Shown: positions 1 through 11,681 of the stretch, in pieces
Numbering within the stretch: the first letter of the stretch is position 1
Layout: each line of letters begins with the position of its first letter
Source of the DNA: Hetaerina americana
Lineage: Eukaryota; Arthropoda; Insecta; Odonata; Calopterygidae
Reading direction: 5' to 3'
Assembly (NCBI GenBank): GCA_022747635.1
Contig: JAKTNV010000116.1
Coordinates: forward strand, 382,001-446,000
Length of the DNA stretch: 64,000 nucleotides
Notes under the pieces: generated by a model
The model's database searches: none
What the model was told of the DNA's origin: nothing
The model's input: the letters and a program-made list of their open reading frames with translations, nothing else
Position numbers and translations under genes: made by a program

Positions 1-3000
1 AGTTTTGGATTACCCCTTATTGACATCTATAATTATGGAGCGCACACTCACCTTTGACATAAAAAGCCGAAACCGATGTGTTTCATCATTACCAGACTTG
101 ATAATAATATGCGAGAAAGTTACACCGTGTGTCGCGCGGTATAATCCATGAATTCCTATGCGGGTCGCATTCAAGAGAGCTTCAGTTCACTAGGGCATGG
201 CAATCAGGTAAATCATGCTGTCGTAATTCAAATGATTGAGACACTGAATTGTTGGCCTGGATTGTTAATTGCTGAGGACTTCCCTTTCCCGTGCTAAATT
301 CACCCCAGGTTCAGTTTTCTGAAACTTGATACCTCAGGGTGGTTGCGGAGTGATGATTGTTTGGCGACGTCCGATGCTTTCAATGCTCTGTTTGTCAAAT
401 CATTTGCAGCAGAGCTACCTTGCATGATTTCCTCGATTAATTTTTCCCACAGCTCGAGGAAATCGTTTTCTTCAGCGGGGGTCGATTGAAGGAGATGGAC
501 TTTGAAATTAGACAACGAACACGTTCAAATAAAGCTCCCATTCCTGCTTTAAGGTGCGACACAACTCACACACTTCACGCATTTTCTTGAAGAAGAATCT
601 TTGGATTATGGTGGAAGTCATGAAAGTCTGTTTCCTCTGCTGCATGTGTTTGCCACCATTTGCTCTCAATTCACACGGTCACCAAACGACCTCGACTATT
701 CCAGCTGACTCATATTTTCCTTTGTCATGAGAGAGTTTTAGTTTTATTATCTCCGTAGAATAAGGTAAATGAAATCGATTATGCCGTTTTCACATTCCTA
801 ATTTATCTTAACGCCAATCGCAGATTTTTCAGTGTCAAACAATTCAAAATATATTTTAACAGAATAGCTCCAGGTTGAATTTAATGTGTGTGTGTGCGCG
901 AAATTCTAAAAAAATGACATTGTTTATCGTTAAAATTTTACTCTATGGGTTGCTCTCGGGTTATGGTCTATGATCGACTTAAAAAAGCAGAACATAGCCA
1001 TTTTTCATTTCTATCGCATCAAGGCCTTTTTCTTACAGCGTAAGCTTGAGATGAATCATATCTTGTCACCTTGTATCAGAAAAAAGGACTAAATGACCTT
1101 TTTTGGTAAATCGTCATTTGATTTTCAGTTTTGTTTTTACTGGAACAAATGACCTTCTGCAGAAGCCAACAATTCACGATTCAAAAATGAGACATCAAAA
1201 GTCGGACGGATATGATTGTGCCACGCGCTATTCGATTAGAAATATACACCATTTTTCTAAATTTATCCGCCGTGTTTGTTTTGCTGTAATTTTCTCCAAT
1301 AATCCTCCAGTATTCCGATGGCTTTTCTGGTGAATGATCAGCAGGTGCTCTGCTTCGTCAACAATTTTTAATACTGTTTTTTCATGAGATGACCTCGACA
1401 CGTATACAATTACCGTTTTTCGAGGCGCCCTAAGAGATGGAGAGGAATGAGCGAAATAGATTGCGTCCTGCAGAATATGGAATCCGCAAGTTGTATTTCA
1501 AGAAGAATATTTTTTACCATAAAAAATGGTAATGCGACCATATGAAGGCTATTTTTAATGTTAGCCAGATAATCTTTCTGACATTTTTCAACATAATACT
1601 TAGTATATTGCTGTGGGTACGGGCCATGCTTGCCGTTCGATAAGCATTCATAAAAGATACTTGGTTTGAAGTAGGATTCTATTTTTGCTGTTTGCGTTGA
1701 AAGTATTGTTGTTTAGTAGACTAAGTAATTATATTCTCTCCAAAGAGTTTCATTTCATTTTCATGCATAAAGGTGTAATGTTTTAGCAGATTTTTTCATG
1801 GGAATGTTCTAAAACTATGCATTTCTTTCTAAATCAATTGATTTTAAAAAGAGTACAATACTAGATGGCGGATGTACATTGTTGACTGCGGAACTTTCGT
1901 TCAATATAATTTCTCGACTTGTGCAACTTTTATTATTATGAGTTCCGAAGCCATTTCTCCTTGCAGGTGTGGGTGGCATCCGTGCATTTAGGTTTGCCAG
2001 TCAGAAGCCACCATGGATGAAAAAAATGAAATAAATTTTCCATCTCACTGGCGTTGTTTCCCGCGAGTTGGGTTTTCAAGACCACAGTACTTTCATGGGA
2101 TTGAAAGAGCTTTCCTCATAAAAAATATCAGTAAACCCGTTTCTCTTTAAGGACGAATGTTTTTCCTCGCATTAACCTTCACTGAAACGAAATAAGCGCC
2201 ATCTCACCGACACGATAGGAGGCTATTTGCGTCGGTGTCTCCATTCCATGCGTTTTCCCCGTCCACCTCTAACGTCTATCATATTTTTCTTCCTTAGTCC
2301 CTCAAACACAAACCTATGTTTAACCATTCATCATAGTTCAAGTAGATGTTTGCATTATTTTCCTAGGAATATTTTTTATATTTTTACATTGAATTTGAAA
2401 ATCTTCTCATTTATATGAGTTTAGACTTAAACTAGACCGCACGATAAAACATTTTGCTGACCTAAATTAAGACAAAACTAATAATTATGGTTGTATTTAT
2501 TATCATTTAAGATGAGGTTATGTAATATTAAATTAATGATGTTTAATGAAATATGAAATTCGAAGAAATCGCCGAAGTAAAGACTTGGGTGATTTCTTTC
2601 CCGTTAACTGTGGATATTTGGGAAGCTGGATGAAGCCCCACACTCATGGAAGTGATATTCAAAAGAAAAAGTCCTTTTATGCTCATTCTACATTTACACA
2701 CAAATATTTCCCCCTTTTGGCACGTCCACCCTCTTCCGAGGTTTTTTTTGCGTTTATCGCTCTTTATATGTTCTTCTTTTGTTTCTTATGCACCTGCACA
2801 CTAGTTCAGAACTAAAAAATATTTTAGCGAGCTTCATCAATACTTCTAGGTCATTCATCCAATTCTCCTTCTTTTTTATTTCGTTCTCTATCCCTCCAAT
2901 TTCCTTCTCTCCTTCCCTCCATGTTTTCGGCCTTCAGCGAGGCCTCAATCTTTGACACGCCTTACTCAGATATATGGAATACGATTGAATGGCATGTCTC

Positions 3001-4031
3001 AGGGAAGCCGTTACCCGAGCGAGCAAGACCCTTCGAAAGTGAGGCGGCATTAAGTCTGGAAGGGGGTGGGCAAGACTTTGAACCCGCGAGCGTTTGAAAC
3101 TCATTTCTGGGTGAAGGACACCGCGGTCGACTTATACGCGCTCGCCATACACCGGCACACGCGGGCTCGACATATTCACGCCTATCGCCGTGCGGCCCCA
3201 AAGCGGAATTTTCCCCTCGGAAAATACGTAACCAGCAACACAAACACGACGGATATAGGCAGACATGCGTTAAGGTATGATCGGAAATTTATTTACTTTA
3301 ATGAAGTGGTACATTGATTCATTATTCTGTGGTGTTCTGACAGACAAGCCACTGATAAAAAACGACAGCTTTCGCTTGAAAGAACCTCAGAAATCCCGTG
3401 ACTTAGAAATGTTTCTGCCAATGAGTTTTCACTTGAACTGTGACAGGAAGGAACCCGGCAGGAAAAAGTATGACTGAATTTCAATGCTTTGGCGATTAGA
3501 AAATTTTTAATGCTGAATAATAAAAGTGTTCAATTGAAGTATCAATAATATTGAATAGCAACTATGATATTCACACAATTATATTTTATCCGTCAAGATA
3601 ATATTGCAAATTACCCTGAAATGCAGCGGGTTTTTAATTTGGGATTGAGAGCCAAACAACGTTTTCAAAGATAATAACCAGTGTACGCTATCGTATTTGA
3701 CGAAAGTGTAGACATAAAGTGCTAGCAGAGCTGCAAGTAATAATTTCAATCGTGAATCATACGATTTCCTGGCGATACAATCCTTTAGGTTATTAAAAGT
3801 TAGCGAATCTTCATGATAGTACTTATTGCAATAATAATAATAATGCCCCAAGTTTTCCATCAAGATTTTTTCTAAGAAGTAGGACAGAAAATACTTCGCT
3901 ACTCCACACAGTATAATATTACTTGCCGATAAAATTTTTAAAATAAAATTATATTTTTTGAAATAGCAAATTATTTTATATTCTTCTCATCATAGAGTTC
4001 TACAATGTATTGCTATCCACCAATTTTATAA
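1..4031. other. Intergenic, no gene recognised
   Basis: AT-rich single-copy-looking DNA. Open frames here are short and show no recognisable domain, start context or splice structure. A modestly GC-richer patch lies near 3000-3250 without a convincing product. I see no RNA gene or mobile element in it. Confidence 0.5.
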
Positions 4032-4125
4032 GATATCCATTATTGAAATAGAAAGAAAGACTCGTACTTTTCCACAAATCTGTGGAAAAGTACGAGTCTT
4101 TCTTTCTATTTCAATAATGGATATC
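4032..4125. repeat. Perfect 45-bp inverted repeat with 4-nt loop
   Basis: Positions 4032-4076 are the exact reverse complement of 4081-4125, with AATC (4077-4080) as the loop. No mismatch is seen in 45 pairs, so the duplication is young or maintained. It could be a snap-back replication product, the core of a short foldback element, or a source of hairpin RNA. No terminal repeats or target duplications were recognised around it. Confidence 0.9.
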
Positions 4126-4673
4126 AATTACTTCCACGAAGTGAAGCCTGAAACAATAGAATAATTTTATAAGAGTTGGCTGATTCAAAAGAACGTTTTC
4201 CATAGGTGTCCTAATAGTCCTCCGTCGGGCCCCGTCGATGGGACTGCATGATCGGGCCGCAAGCTGGGCTCCGATTGATCCAAGGGGAGCTCGAGGACTT
4301 GGGGTTCGTGGGTCGGGTCGGGGTGAATATGACCCTGTGACCGAGAGGCACGGGAGGAGGGGCACCTCAGTCGCCCCTCTGTAATACGCACTTCGCCGAC
4401 ATCTGCGTGCTCACGGCTTCGTTCGGTTGTGGAGACGTGCGCCGGCCGAGGTGCGGATCGAGTCTCGGCGGGTGGGCGGGACTGTGCCCGGGAAGGGTGA
4501 TGGGTACGTGGGCGAGGAGATGCGGACGGGGAGGGAGGGAAGGGGGGGGAGGGAAAGGTCTTATTTTCATGCCATCCCGCTGCAGGATGGGTTTTATACG
4601 CCGTGGCGAAAAAAAGACATGGTTTTGAATCCGAGGTGCTTCTTCCCCAACCCGCCTTCAACTCAGTTCTAAA

Positions 4674-4713
<40 letters not shown>

Positions 4714-6532
4714 TCCTCGTGTCTTCCCACTTCATCTCCGGCTTATTCGGCTAGGTCAGGGCCACCAAAGACTCCCAACCCCTTTCGCTTTTCCTTCCTT
4801 ATATGGATCGTCCAAAAGCCTTGCCAACCGAAAGAGTGAAAGGTTTCGGAGGTGGGGAAAAATGCGCACGCCTAAAACGGGATGGGCAGAGTGGTCGAAA
4901 GATTAATCCGGACGGATGTCGGGGTGGAGATGGGACGAGAGGAATGCGATATGAGGAACGCCCGCGTGTGGTTCAACTGTGATGTGGCCGTCTTTCTGGA
5001 TCCTCCGGACGCTCGTGCGAATCCGCGCAGGGATTCCTCGAGGCAATGCGAGCGCAAAAATGTCTTTGGACAAATCAATTGCTAGGTTTTGTAGCGGATT
5101 GACGCCGCACTCTCTCAAATCCTTCCGTTGCATGAATTTGCATTTTAAGAAACGTTTTAGCACGTGGTCTAATATTTGAAAAAATTAAACTTCGGCCGGT
5201 CTCTTAGGGGTAATGGTCTCCACGTCATTGAAGGCAATTTTATTCCATGAAGAGATCGAAGAAAGATCATTTTTTGATTGACTATGATGCGTAATTTAGA
5301 GTGGACACTAAGTTAAGTTATTGAGTATTTCATTTCATTTTTTACGTAAAATAGATCAAGGCAAAAAGTTATCCACAGTTATTGGATGAACTCAACATAT
5401 TATCACTGACACAAGTGTGTGCATCTTTGACTGGTAGCAAGAACATTGAGATGGCAATGGAGTAATGTAATATAATGGGAGTAACATTTAAAAAACCGTA
5501 AATAGACGAGAAAAAATAGTTAATTATATGATTTACTTGTGCCAAAATTACAATGAAAATTAAAGACGTAACATTTTAATCCATGTGGGAGTTGGAAAGG
5601 AAGTTATTTTCTCCAAGTTAAGCCTTAAATACTGCCATAGTTGATTTTAGCTGACGCACTTTCGCACATACGGACAATATCCATACAATAGATATAATGA
5701 TTAGGGTATATGTATGACGTATGTACGATATGCACTATCGAATGTGTGTGCTATCCACAATTTAACATAACCATCGTCTTCCCTATTTTACAAATCGCAA
5801 CATATTTAAAGGCCGTCGGCGGCAGAAGGGTGCAATTTTTCCTATCTTTTGAACGCAATGCGAAACTCGCTCGTGATGTTTACAGTCATGCTTAACATTC
5901 ACCCGCGCGTTTGCTCATTCGAACATGTTTTGAGGTCATGAAGCCTCCTACTCGTGCATCACAGCTAAGTCTGTTTTGTATTCGTTTTTCTCCCCGCCTA
6001 CCAGTTGATCCGTCAGTGAATTACGCGTAGTGTGAACGGAGAAATCACTAGTTAGTGTGAATCGTGAAGGCGGTCGCTTAGAAGAAACCTGGAGGCTGTC
6101 AATGCTTAAGAGCGACAAGGAGTATTAATTTCTTGTACGCACAGTGAAACCTACAGAATTAGCAACTCCTACCGTATTTATTAATAATTCTCGATCGAGT
6201 TTGTGCATGAAATATTTGAGTGTACTTGATAGTATTTTAAAGATTGATTTTCATTGATTTTTACACAAGATTAACCTTAATATGTTTTGTACGAGTACTT
6301 CGTCTATTTTTTCATTTCAATTTTAAGAACGTGTTGATTCTTTTCAGCATTGAGACAATATTTAAGTTAAAAGTTCTCCGAAATTTCTTTGCAACCTCAC
6401 GTCCACCTATCTCTGAGCAAAACCCTGGACGAGGTTTAGGGGACTAGGCATTCGGTGTGTAAAGTTGTCTTTTTCATTAAAATTTGTTGTCTCAGGCGTA
6501 ACTCTATGGAATTTGCATAACATATTGAAAAG
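4126..6532. other. Intergenic with a GC-rich patch, no gene recognised
   Basis: A GC-rich, CpG-containing stretch runs roughly 4220-4560, followed by a CT microsatellite and a second mixed patch to about 5080. Open frames over this stretch exist on both strands and are explained by base composition. The rest is AT-rich with nothing recognised. Confidence 0.45.
4681..4710. repeat. (CT)n microsatellite
   Basis: An uninterrupted run of about 15 CT units. It explains the Ser-Leu and Arg-Glu runs in translations across it. Confidence 0.95.
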
Positions 6533-6618
6533 AAATGAAATAATTTACTTTGTAATTCCACACACTTTTGTAATTCCACACAAAAGTGTGTGGAATTACA
6601 AAGTAAATTATTTCATTT
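6533..6618. repeat. Perfect 38-bp inverted repeat with 10-nt loop
   Basis: Positions 6533-6570 pair without mismatch with 6581-6618. The 10-nt loop TAATTCCACA repeats a piece of the arm itself, which fits a template-switch origin in which polymerase copied the arm back on itself. No transposon termini are visible. Confidence 0.9.
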
Positions 6619-6649
6619 AATTTCAATTGTCTTTTTCATGTTTGAGGTA

Positions 6650-6990
6650 GATTTTAACGATTTTTCGAAACTTTTACTCCTCTCTTTCCTCTTCTTAAGT
6701 CCCGCTTCTGTCTCTTCGTGGTCTTCACAGCCTTCTACCATCATTTCCTTCCTGACACTTCATACCACATGGCGTCGAAAATATGAATACTTTTCCTCCT
6801 TCGCTTATTTACTGTTTTCCTTCATTTAACAGCTTTTTCTCACACATCGAAATTTCCTCCAGCAATCTCCTCCTTTCCCATAGCATACCTCCATGCATCT
6901 CTTCCTCATTTGTCGTCCGCAGCATCCGTATGGCTCCATCCTTCCACATCCTCTTCTTCAGTGTTCGTCACATTCATCATAGACGAACGT
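6650..6990 (-). mobile_element. Possible RTE-like LINE remnant (C-terminal region)
   Basis: On the minus strand, one frame reads a stretch including TNEEE, then ERRRLLEEI, which lines up with the C-terminal region after the RT of the intact LINE at 29.6-33.0 kb (TNEEV followed by GEERGLLGAI). Stops and frame changes follow. The similarity is short and judged by eye, so this is tentative. If real, it is a dead fragment without the RT core. Confidence 0.35.
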
Positions 6991-7152
6991 TCATTGCGTA
7001 TCTTTTCGTTGGATGGGTATCAAGGGAAACGAAACATTTTCGTGGCACTTCCACTATAAACACTGATCTGCATCTGGAACGAAAGACCTTAGTGTGCGAA
7101 ATTTGACTACGGTTCATGAATTTTCGTGAGTGACATACGAGGGATGGAAAAC

Positions 7153-7185
7153 TTTCGTAATAGACGAGTTTTGTCTATTACGAAA
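7153..7185. repeat. 13-bp perfect hairpin
   Basis: TTTCGTAATAGAC at 7153-7165 pairs with its exact complement at 7173-7185 across a 7-nt loop. It resembles the longer hairpins at 4.0 and 6.5 kb but is much shorter. There is no U-run after it on either strand that would suggest a Pol III terminator. Confidence 0.8.
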
Positions 7186-7439
7186 TCAATGTGGTTAATT
7201 TTATCCTCTTTGTGGCACAAGCTCCCTTCGTTAGGACAAGTATTCTACTATTGTGCTCATTTGTTATGCTTACTTCATTCTTAAATACGTCATAACATAA
7301 ACTGCTTGCTAACGTAACTTCCTTGCCAAAATAGTCAAACACCGAATCCCACATTTCCGTAATATATCCCCACATGCTGTTGTGCCTTCCTTATCCATTC
7401 CTAGCCCCCAAACCGCAGACTTGAAACTGATTTAAAAAC

Positions 7440-7860
7440 TCCTCCACAGCACCCTAAAATCGATTATTGATTTGCCCCGAACTGCTCTCTCTCTTTCTTC
7501 AACTTCAGGATACCAACTCGATCCACCCGCACCCACTCCCTACTCCATCTCTGCCTATTCCTGGGATATCTCTCACCAATCGCTCACCTTTACTATTTCG
7601 CCTCTCCCTCCCTTCTAAATTCACTCCCCCTCACCCTGCCCATCCTTTTGATTTATCATGCAACAATTTCACCACCCAAGCTTTATCCCATCCGTCAACA
7701 AATTACATACAGGTATACCTGTATTTTCCCCTGTCCATGTTTGGTTCTCATTGTTTATTGTTCTACTGTTATTATATTTTGTCCTCTTTCATGTTTTTCT
7801 CATAAGTTACTGTAATTTGGCGCAACTGCTGTATGTGAATAATGTTTTAAAATAAAATAA
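7440..7860 (+). other. Pyrimidine-rich stretch ending in AATAAA-like tail
   Basis: C/T-rich DNA followed by an AT-rich part that ends in AAAATAAAATAAATAAATA at about 7846-7866. The AATAAA and AAAT-type simple tail look like a polyadenylated retrotransposon 3' end or a transcript 3' end. No coding frame with recognisable domains precedes it. Confidence 0.25.
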
Positions 7861-7866
7861 ATAAAT

Positions 7867-9685
7867 ATACTGTCCCACATGCTCTAGGCACCCTCCATTT
7901 GCGCCTAACTTGGTATTTCCGCGCGTTGTGTGAGCCTCATTACTTTCTTGTTGTCACAATCAATCTCCATCCCATGCCTCTCCCACCGATTTCGTAATGC
8001 ACCCAAGGAGGACTGGGATTCCTCGCTGACTGAACAGCGAAGGCTTAACCATCTGAAAATCCAACCGGTCGAGTCCATCACCTTCCATTTCCAGTTCGGC
8101 ACTTTCTTACCATATCGTTATCGATTACGATAACGGACAAGTCGTACGTCAGAGTTGATCCCGTAGTTAACCCTGGGCTTGTCATTGCAAATCCAGATTC
8201 TTCAATCACTACAATCATTTGAAATAGTCTGATTCCGTTAACTATTTCGTTTAAGTCTCCGCTTTTCCAGCCCCCTTCTATATTCCACAAAAACCCTTCA
8301 TTGTCACCTAAACCGCCGAATAATTACATAAATTGCAATGTTGAACCAAAAGTCCCTCAACTGATCTCCATGACAACGCTTTAAATAAAGCAAAACAAAC
8401 TTGGATTGAACTTTTTGTCAGAGTGAAAACATATATTCGGTTCATAAGATTTTATGAGATTCTTTCGGTTAGGCTAGACTATAAAAATAAACATGTATCC
8501 CTAAATATGCGAAAATAACTTAATGTCGGACACTCACGACGTGTATTTCAATTACTGTGGGATTGAAATATTTATATGTTTCAAGACAAAAATCCTTTCA
8601 TAATAAGAGTATGAGCACATTTTAAAAGGAAAAAATATGTGATTATGTGTGATTTTTCATGCATCCTTCAATACTTTGAATTATTACATTTCTTGAGTTT
8701 TTGATTTTCTAAATATTTTGATTTGCTATTTTGTTGCGAAATCACCGGAACAATTTGTCCCCTGACTTATGTTCATATATCAATCATATGGTCACCGTCG
8801 CTGGGACATAGCAAAGTCCTGGTGAGAAACGTCAAGGCACCTACCTGATGGTCTCGGCCGTTCATAATGAAATCGCTGTTAAGTAACTTAGCGTCACTCC
8901 TCTCACGCCACTTCCTCCGAGCGCCTCCTTTGACTGAGTCAATCTTCCAAACGGTCATAGAGTTACGCAATCTTTTTTTTTTCGCTTTCTAGCGTTGCCT
9001 TCCAAGGCGTTTCGTATTGAGGGACGGAGCCTTCGCTGCGAGAACAACTACATCACCGGCCATATGGCACTAATATTGATTCAATTGTCATAAATTGCTG
9101 GCGAATTTAAGTAAGGATAGTGTTACCTGATGTATCGCAAGGTAAATTTTAAGTATTAGTCCAATGGGACGAAATTGTTTATGAATTTGAGTGTTTTAGA
9201 GGAAATCCAACTCCAAACCGCCTTTTGCTTTCGCCTATATTTTATGACAGAATGGTTGCAATATGGAACTCTCTCGTTTTTATTTCCCACAAATCAAAGA
9301 GGTTCAATATAATGTGAGCAATTTCTCGCTCTCTCACTCTCGCATGCCTTGCTACATTACCCGCGGCAATCCTCACAATTATTCCCCATATTAGGAAAAC
9401 TGGGTCGCAAACAATCCTTGAGTAGGTAAGCTTGCGAGCCCTTCGAATTATTTTGATTACCAGATTACGTTGAATATGACCGCAGTCCCCACTAAGCAAT
9501 GTGGCGCTGTTTATGCTTCGATATTTTAATTTGTAGGATTCGGATAGCTTGAGCAATTACCCGGCCATCTTTGTGCTTCACTGTTTCTTTTTTAAACAAG
9601 GGATTGAAATATCACGAAGAAACTTGATGGATTTTGCGGATCTTTTCAAAATATATCATTACTCAATAGAGTGATCATGTATGTA
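7867..9685. other. Intergenic, no gene recognised
   Basis: Mixed AT-rich DNA with short unremarkable open frames. A small 8-bp hairpin (CGTTATCG / CGATAACG) lies near 8116-8135. Nothing else is recognised. Confidence 0.45.
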
Positions 9686-9715
9686 CAGGGTTCGTCCGGA
9701 AAATAAGTGTACTGA
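9686..9715 (+). repeat. Mariner A left terminal inverted repeat
   Basis: 30 bp, perfectly matched to the right terminus at 10972-11001. It is flanked outside by TA. Confidence 0.93.
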
Positions 9716-9881
9716 TTTTTTCCCGCCGCTCCAGGCGCGCCCAGCACCGCTCTGACGGGCTGCGATTGGAGGGGGGTATGTTGGCAAGCGACGCTGAAAA
9801 AGGCAGTCGGCTCTGAGCTGTGGTGTAGTGAGGAGCTCTGTTAACGCGAACCTCCACGCTCGACCCACGTCACGGAACGCG

Positions 9882-10952
9882 ATGCCGAAGTTTTTGGAGC
9901 AGCGTTATTCCATCAAATTTGCGGTAAAGCTTGGGAAATCGTCTACCGAAACTGTCGGTATGATTAACCAGGCTTACGGGGAGTCAGCCATGTCCAGAAA
10001 CATGATCTTTCGGTGGCACAAGATGTTCGTGGAGGGCAGAGAAGAGGTCGACGACGAACCACGGCCTGGACGCCCATCAACGACACTCACCGACGAAAAA
10101 TGTGCGAAAAGTTCGCGATGCACTGAACTCTGATCGTCGTCTTAGTGTTCGGATGATAGCAGAGCAGTGTAAGTGCCAAAAACAATAGTGCACGAGATTA
10201 TTAGGGAGCAATTACAGATGCGAAAAATTTGTGCAAAGTTGGTGCCGAAAGTGCTCAGTGATGATCAAAGACTCAATCGTTTGGAAATCGCGACACAACT
10301 TGCGGATCACTGCAAAAATGATCCACATTTTTTAGAGAACGTTGTTTCGGGTGACGAGACGTGGATCTTTGAGTACGACCCGGAGTCGAAGAGACAAAGT
10401 GCGGAGTGGCACACCCCATCATCACCCCGTCAAAAGAAAGCTCGCATGAGCAAATCTCGGATCAAGGCGATGCTCATTGTCTTTTTTGACAAAAGGGGGT
10501 CGTCCACTACGAATTTGTACCTGGACGACAAACTGTAAATGCTTGCATTTTACGTTCAAGTGCTCGACAGGCTTCGAAAACGAGTCGCCCGCGTCCGGCC
10601 AGCGATCAAAAACATCTGGCGGCTGCATCACGACAATGCGCCGTCTCACACCGCGCTGTCGTGTCGGACTTCTTGGCCAAGCACGGCGTGGCAACGCTGT
10701 CGCACCCGCCCTACAGCCCGGACTTGGCACCACCGGACTTCTTTTCTGTTCCCGAAGATAAAGAGGAGTTTGAAAGGAACGCGATACGGGACTTTGGACG
10801 CCGTCAAAGAGGCCGTGACGACGTGTCTTCGAGAGGTTCCCGATGATGCCTTCGCGGGAGCGTTCCAGGAATGGGAACGCCGCTGGAACAAGTGTATCGA
10901 CTCACAAGGGTCCTATTTTGAGGATATTAGCTTAAGATATGTAAAAGTGTAA
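9882..10952 (+). pseudogene. Mariner transposase, frameshifted
   Basis: Cut-and-paste transposase that would bind the terminal repeats and insert at TA. The ATG at 9882 opens MPKFLEQRYSIKF, an N-terminal helix-turn-helix region running to the GRPST linker. The catalytic acidic residues are visible: GDETW (Asp codon 10353), HDNAPSH (Asp codon 10632) and SPDLAPPDF (Asp codon 10736). The last two lie 104 nt apart, one base short of the 105 expected for D34D, so a single-base deletion separates them. Other shifts occur after an A-run near 10100 and near 10490. The coding remnant ends at 10952, 20 bp before the right repeat. The family is clear; function in its present state is not expected. Confidence 0.9.
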
Positions 10953-10971
10953 TAAATTTTTTTTCCTGAGC

Positions 10972-11001
10972 TCAGTACACTTATTTTCCGGACGAACCCT
11001 G
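10972..11001 (-). repeat. Mariner A right terminal inverted repeat
   Basis: 30 bp, the exact reverse complement of 9686-9715, followed by TA at 11002-11003. Confidence 0.93.
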
Positions 11002-11003
11002 TA

Positions 11004-11679
11004 TGTATAGCTATACAAGTCGTTTGTTTAATAATAGCATTTAAAAACGCCTATTCAAATACAACCCAGAAAGAGAATATCAGAAAGGCAAATTGTCGTA
11101 TTCCAAATGCAAATATCTCATTCCTGAAATAACGTAATGCTTTGATGACGATTTAACTAGATATTTTTAGTGTCAATAGCTCACACCACATGTAGGTGCT
11201 CTAATACTAGTCAGATGAGTGATGATAACGAAAAAATTCACATCAGAATTATTTTAAGTATTAATAGCATAGATCGCTCTACTTTCCAAAAGAAAGCTGT
11301 TGACTTGACTTCTTCGCTTCATTTATTAAACAGTGATCCGAAAGTTGTGACTATGAATGGACCAATAAAGAATTGGCAGAAGTAAAAAAGATCAAAATCA
11401 TTTGTGGCAATAAATGCATGATTTTTCGACCTACCAATCATTCAAAACAGGGTGTAATAAATATACTGCAGAGAAAATGAAGGCTTTTGATAGATAAATA
11501 ATCTCAATTTCAGCATTTTAATCATAGATTTTAGGTGATTTGGCTCCAATTGTGAGTCGCCATTTTCTCACGCGTTTTATGCCAAACGAGGTAACTTCTC
11601 ACATCTAATATCAGTCGCTCTGGAATAAATGGCAATGAAAAACAACTTCACCGATTTTCTTTGACGTTGGTTGGTTTTA
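11004..11679. other. Intergenic between mariners, no gene recognised
   Basis: AT-rich DNA separating the two mariner families. A 71-codon frame near 11170-11385 has no recognisable features. Confidence 0.5.
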
Positions 11680-11681
11680 TA

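Larger units (their letters stand above)
9686..11001 (+). mobile_element. Mariner transposon copy 1 (family A)
   Basis: A complete-length mariner of 1316 bp. It starts CAGGGTTCGTCCGG at 9686 and ends with the reverse complement at 11001. The terminal inverted repeats are 30 bp and identical. TA dinucleotides at 9684-9685 and 11002-11003 are the expected target duplication of Tc1/mariner insertion. The interior carries a frameshifted transposase with the D,D34D spacing of mariner. Intact termini with a broken gene mean it could only be moved by a transposase supplied from another copy. Confidence 0.93.

Noticed and set aside
300..515. A 71-codon minus-strand frame with protein-like composition
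   Set aside because: It starts at a non-ATG codon, is short, has no recognised motif and no supported splice context. Kept out of the annotation.
4185..4730. 181-codon minus-strand frame with RERERE
   Set aside because: The Arg-Glu run is the translated (CT)n microsatellite and the rest is GC-rich compositional sequence.
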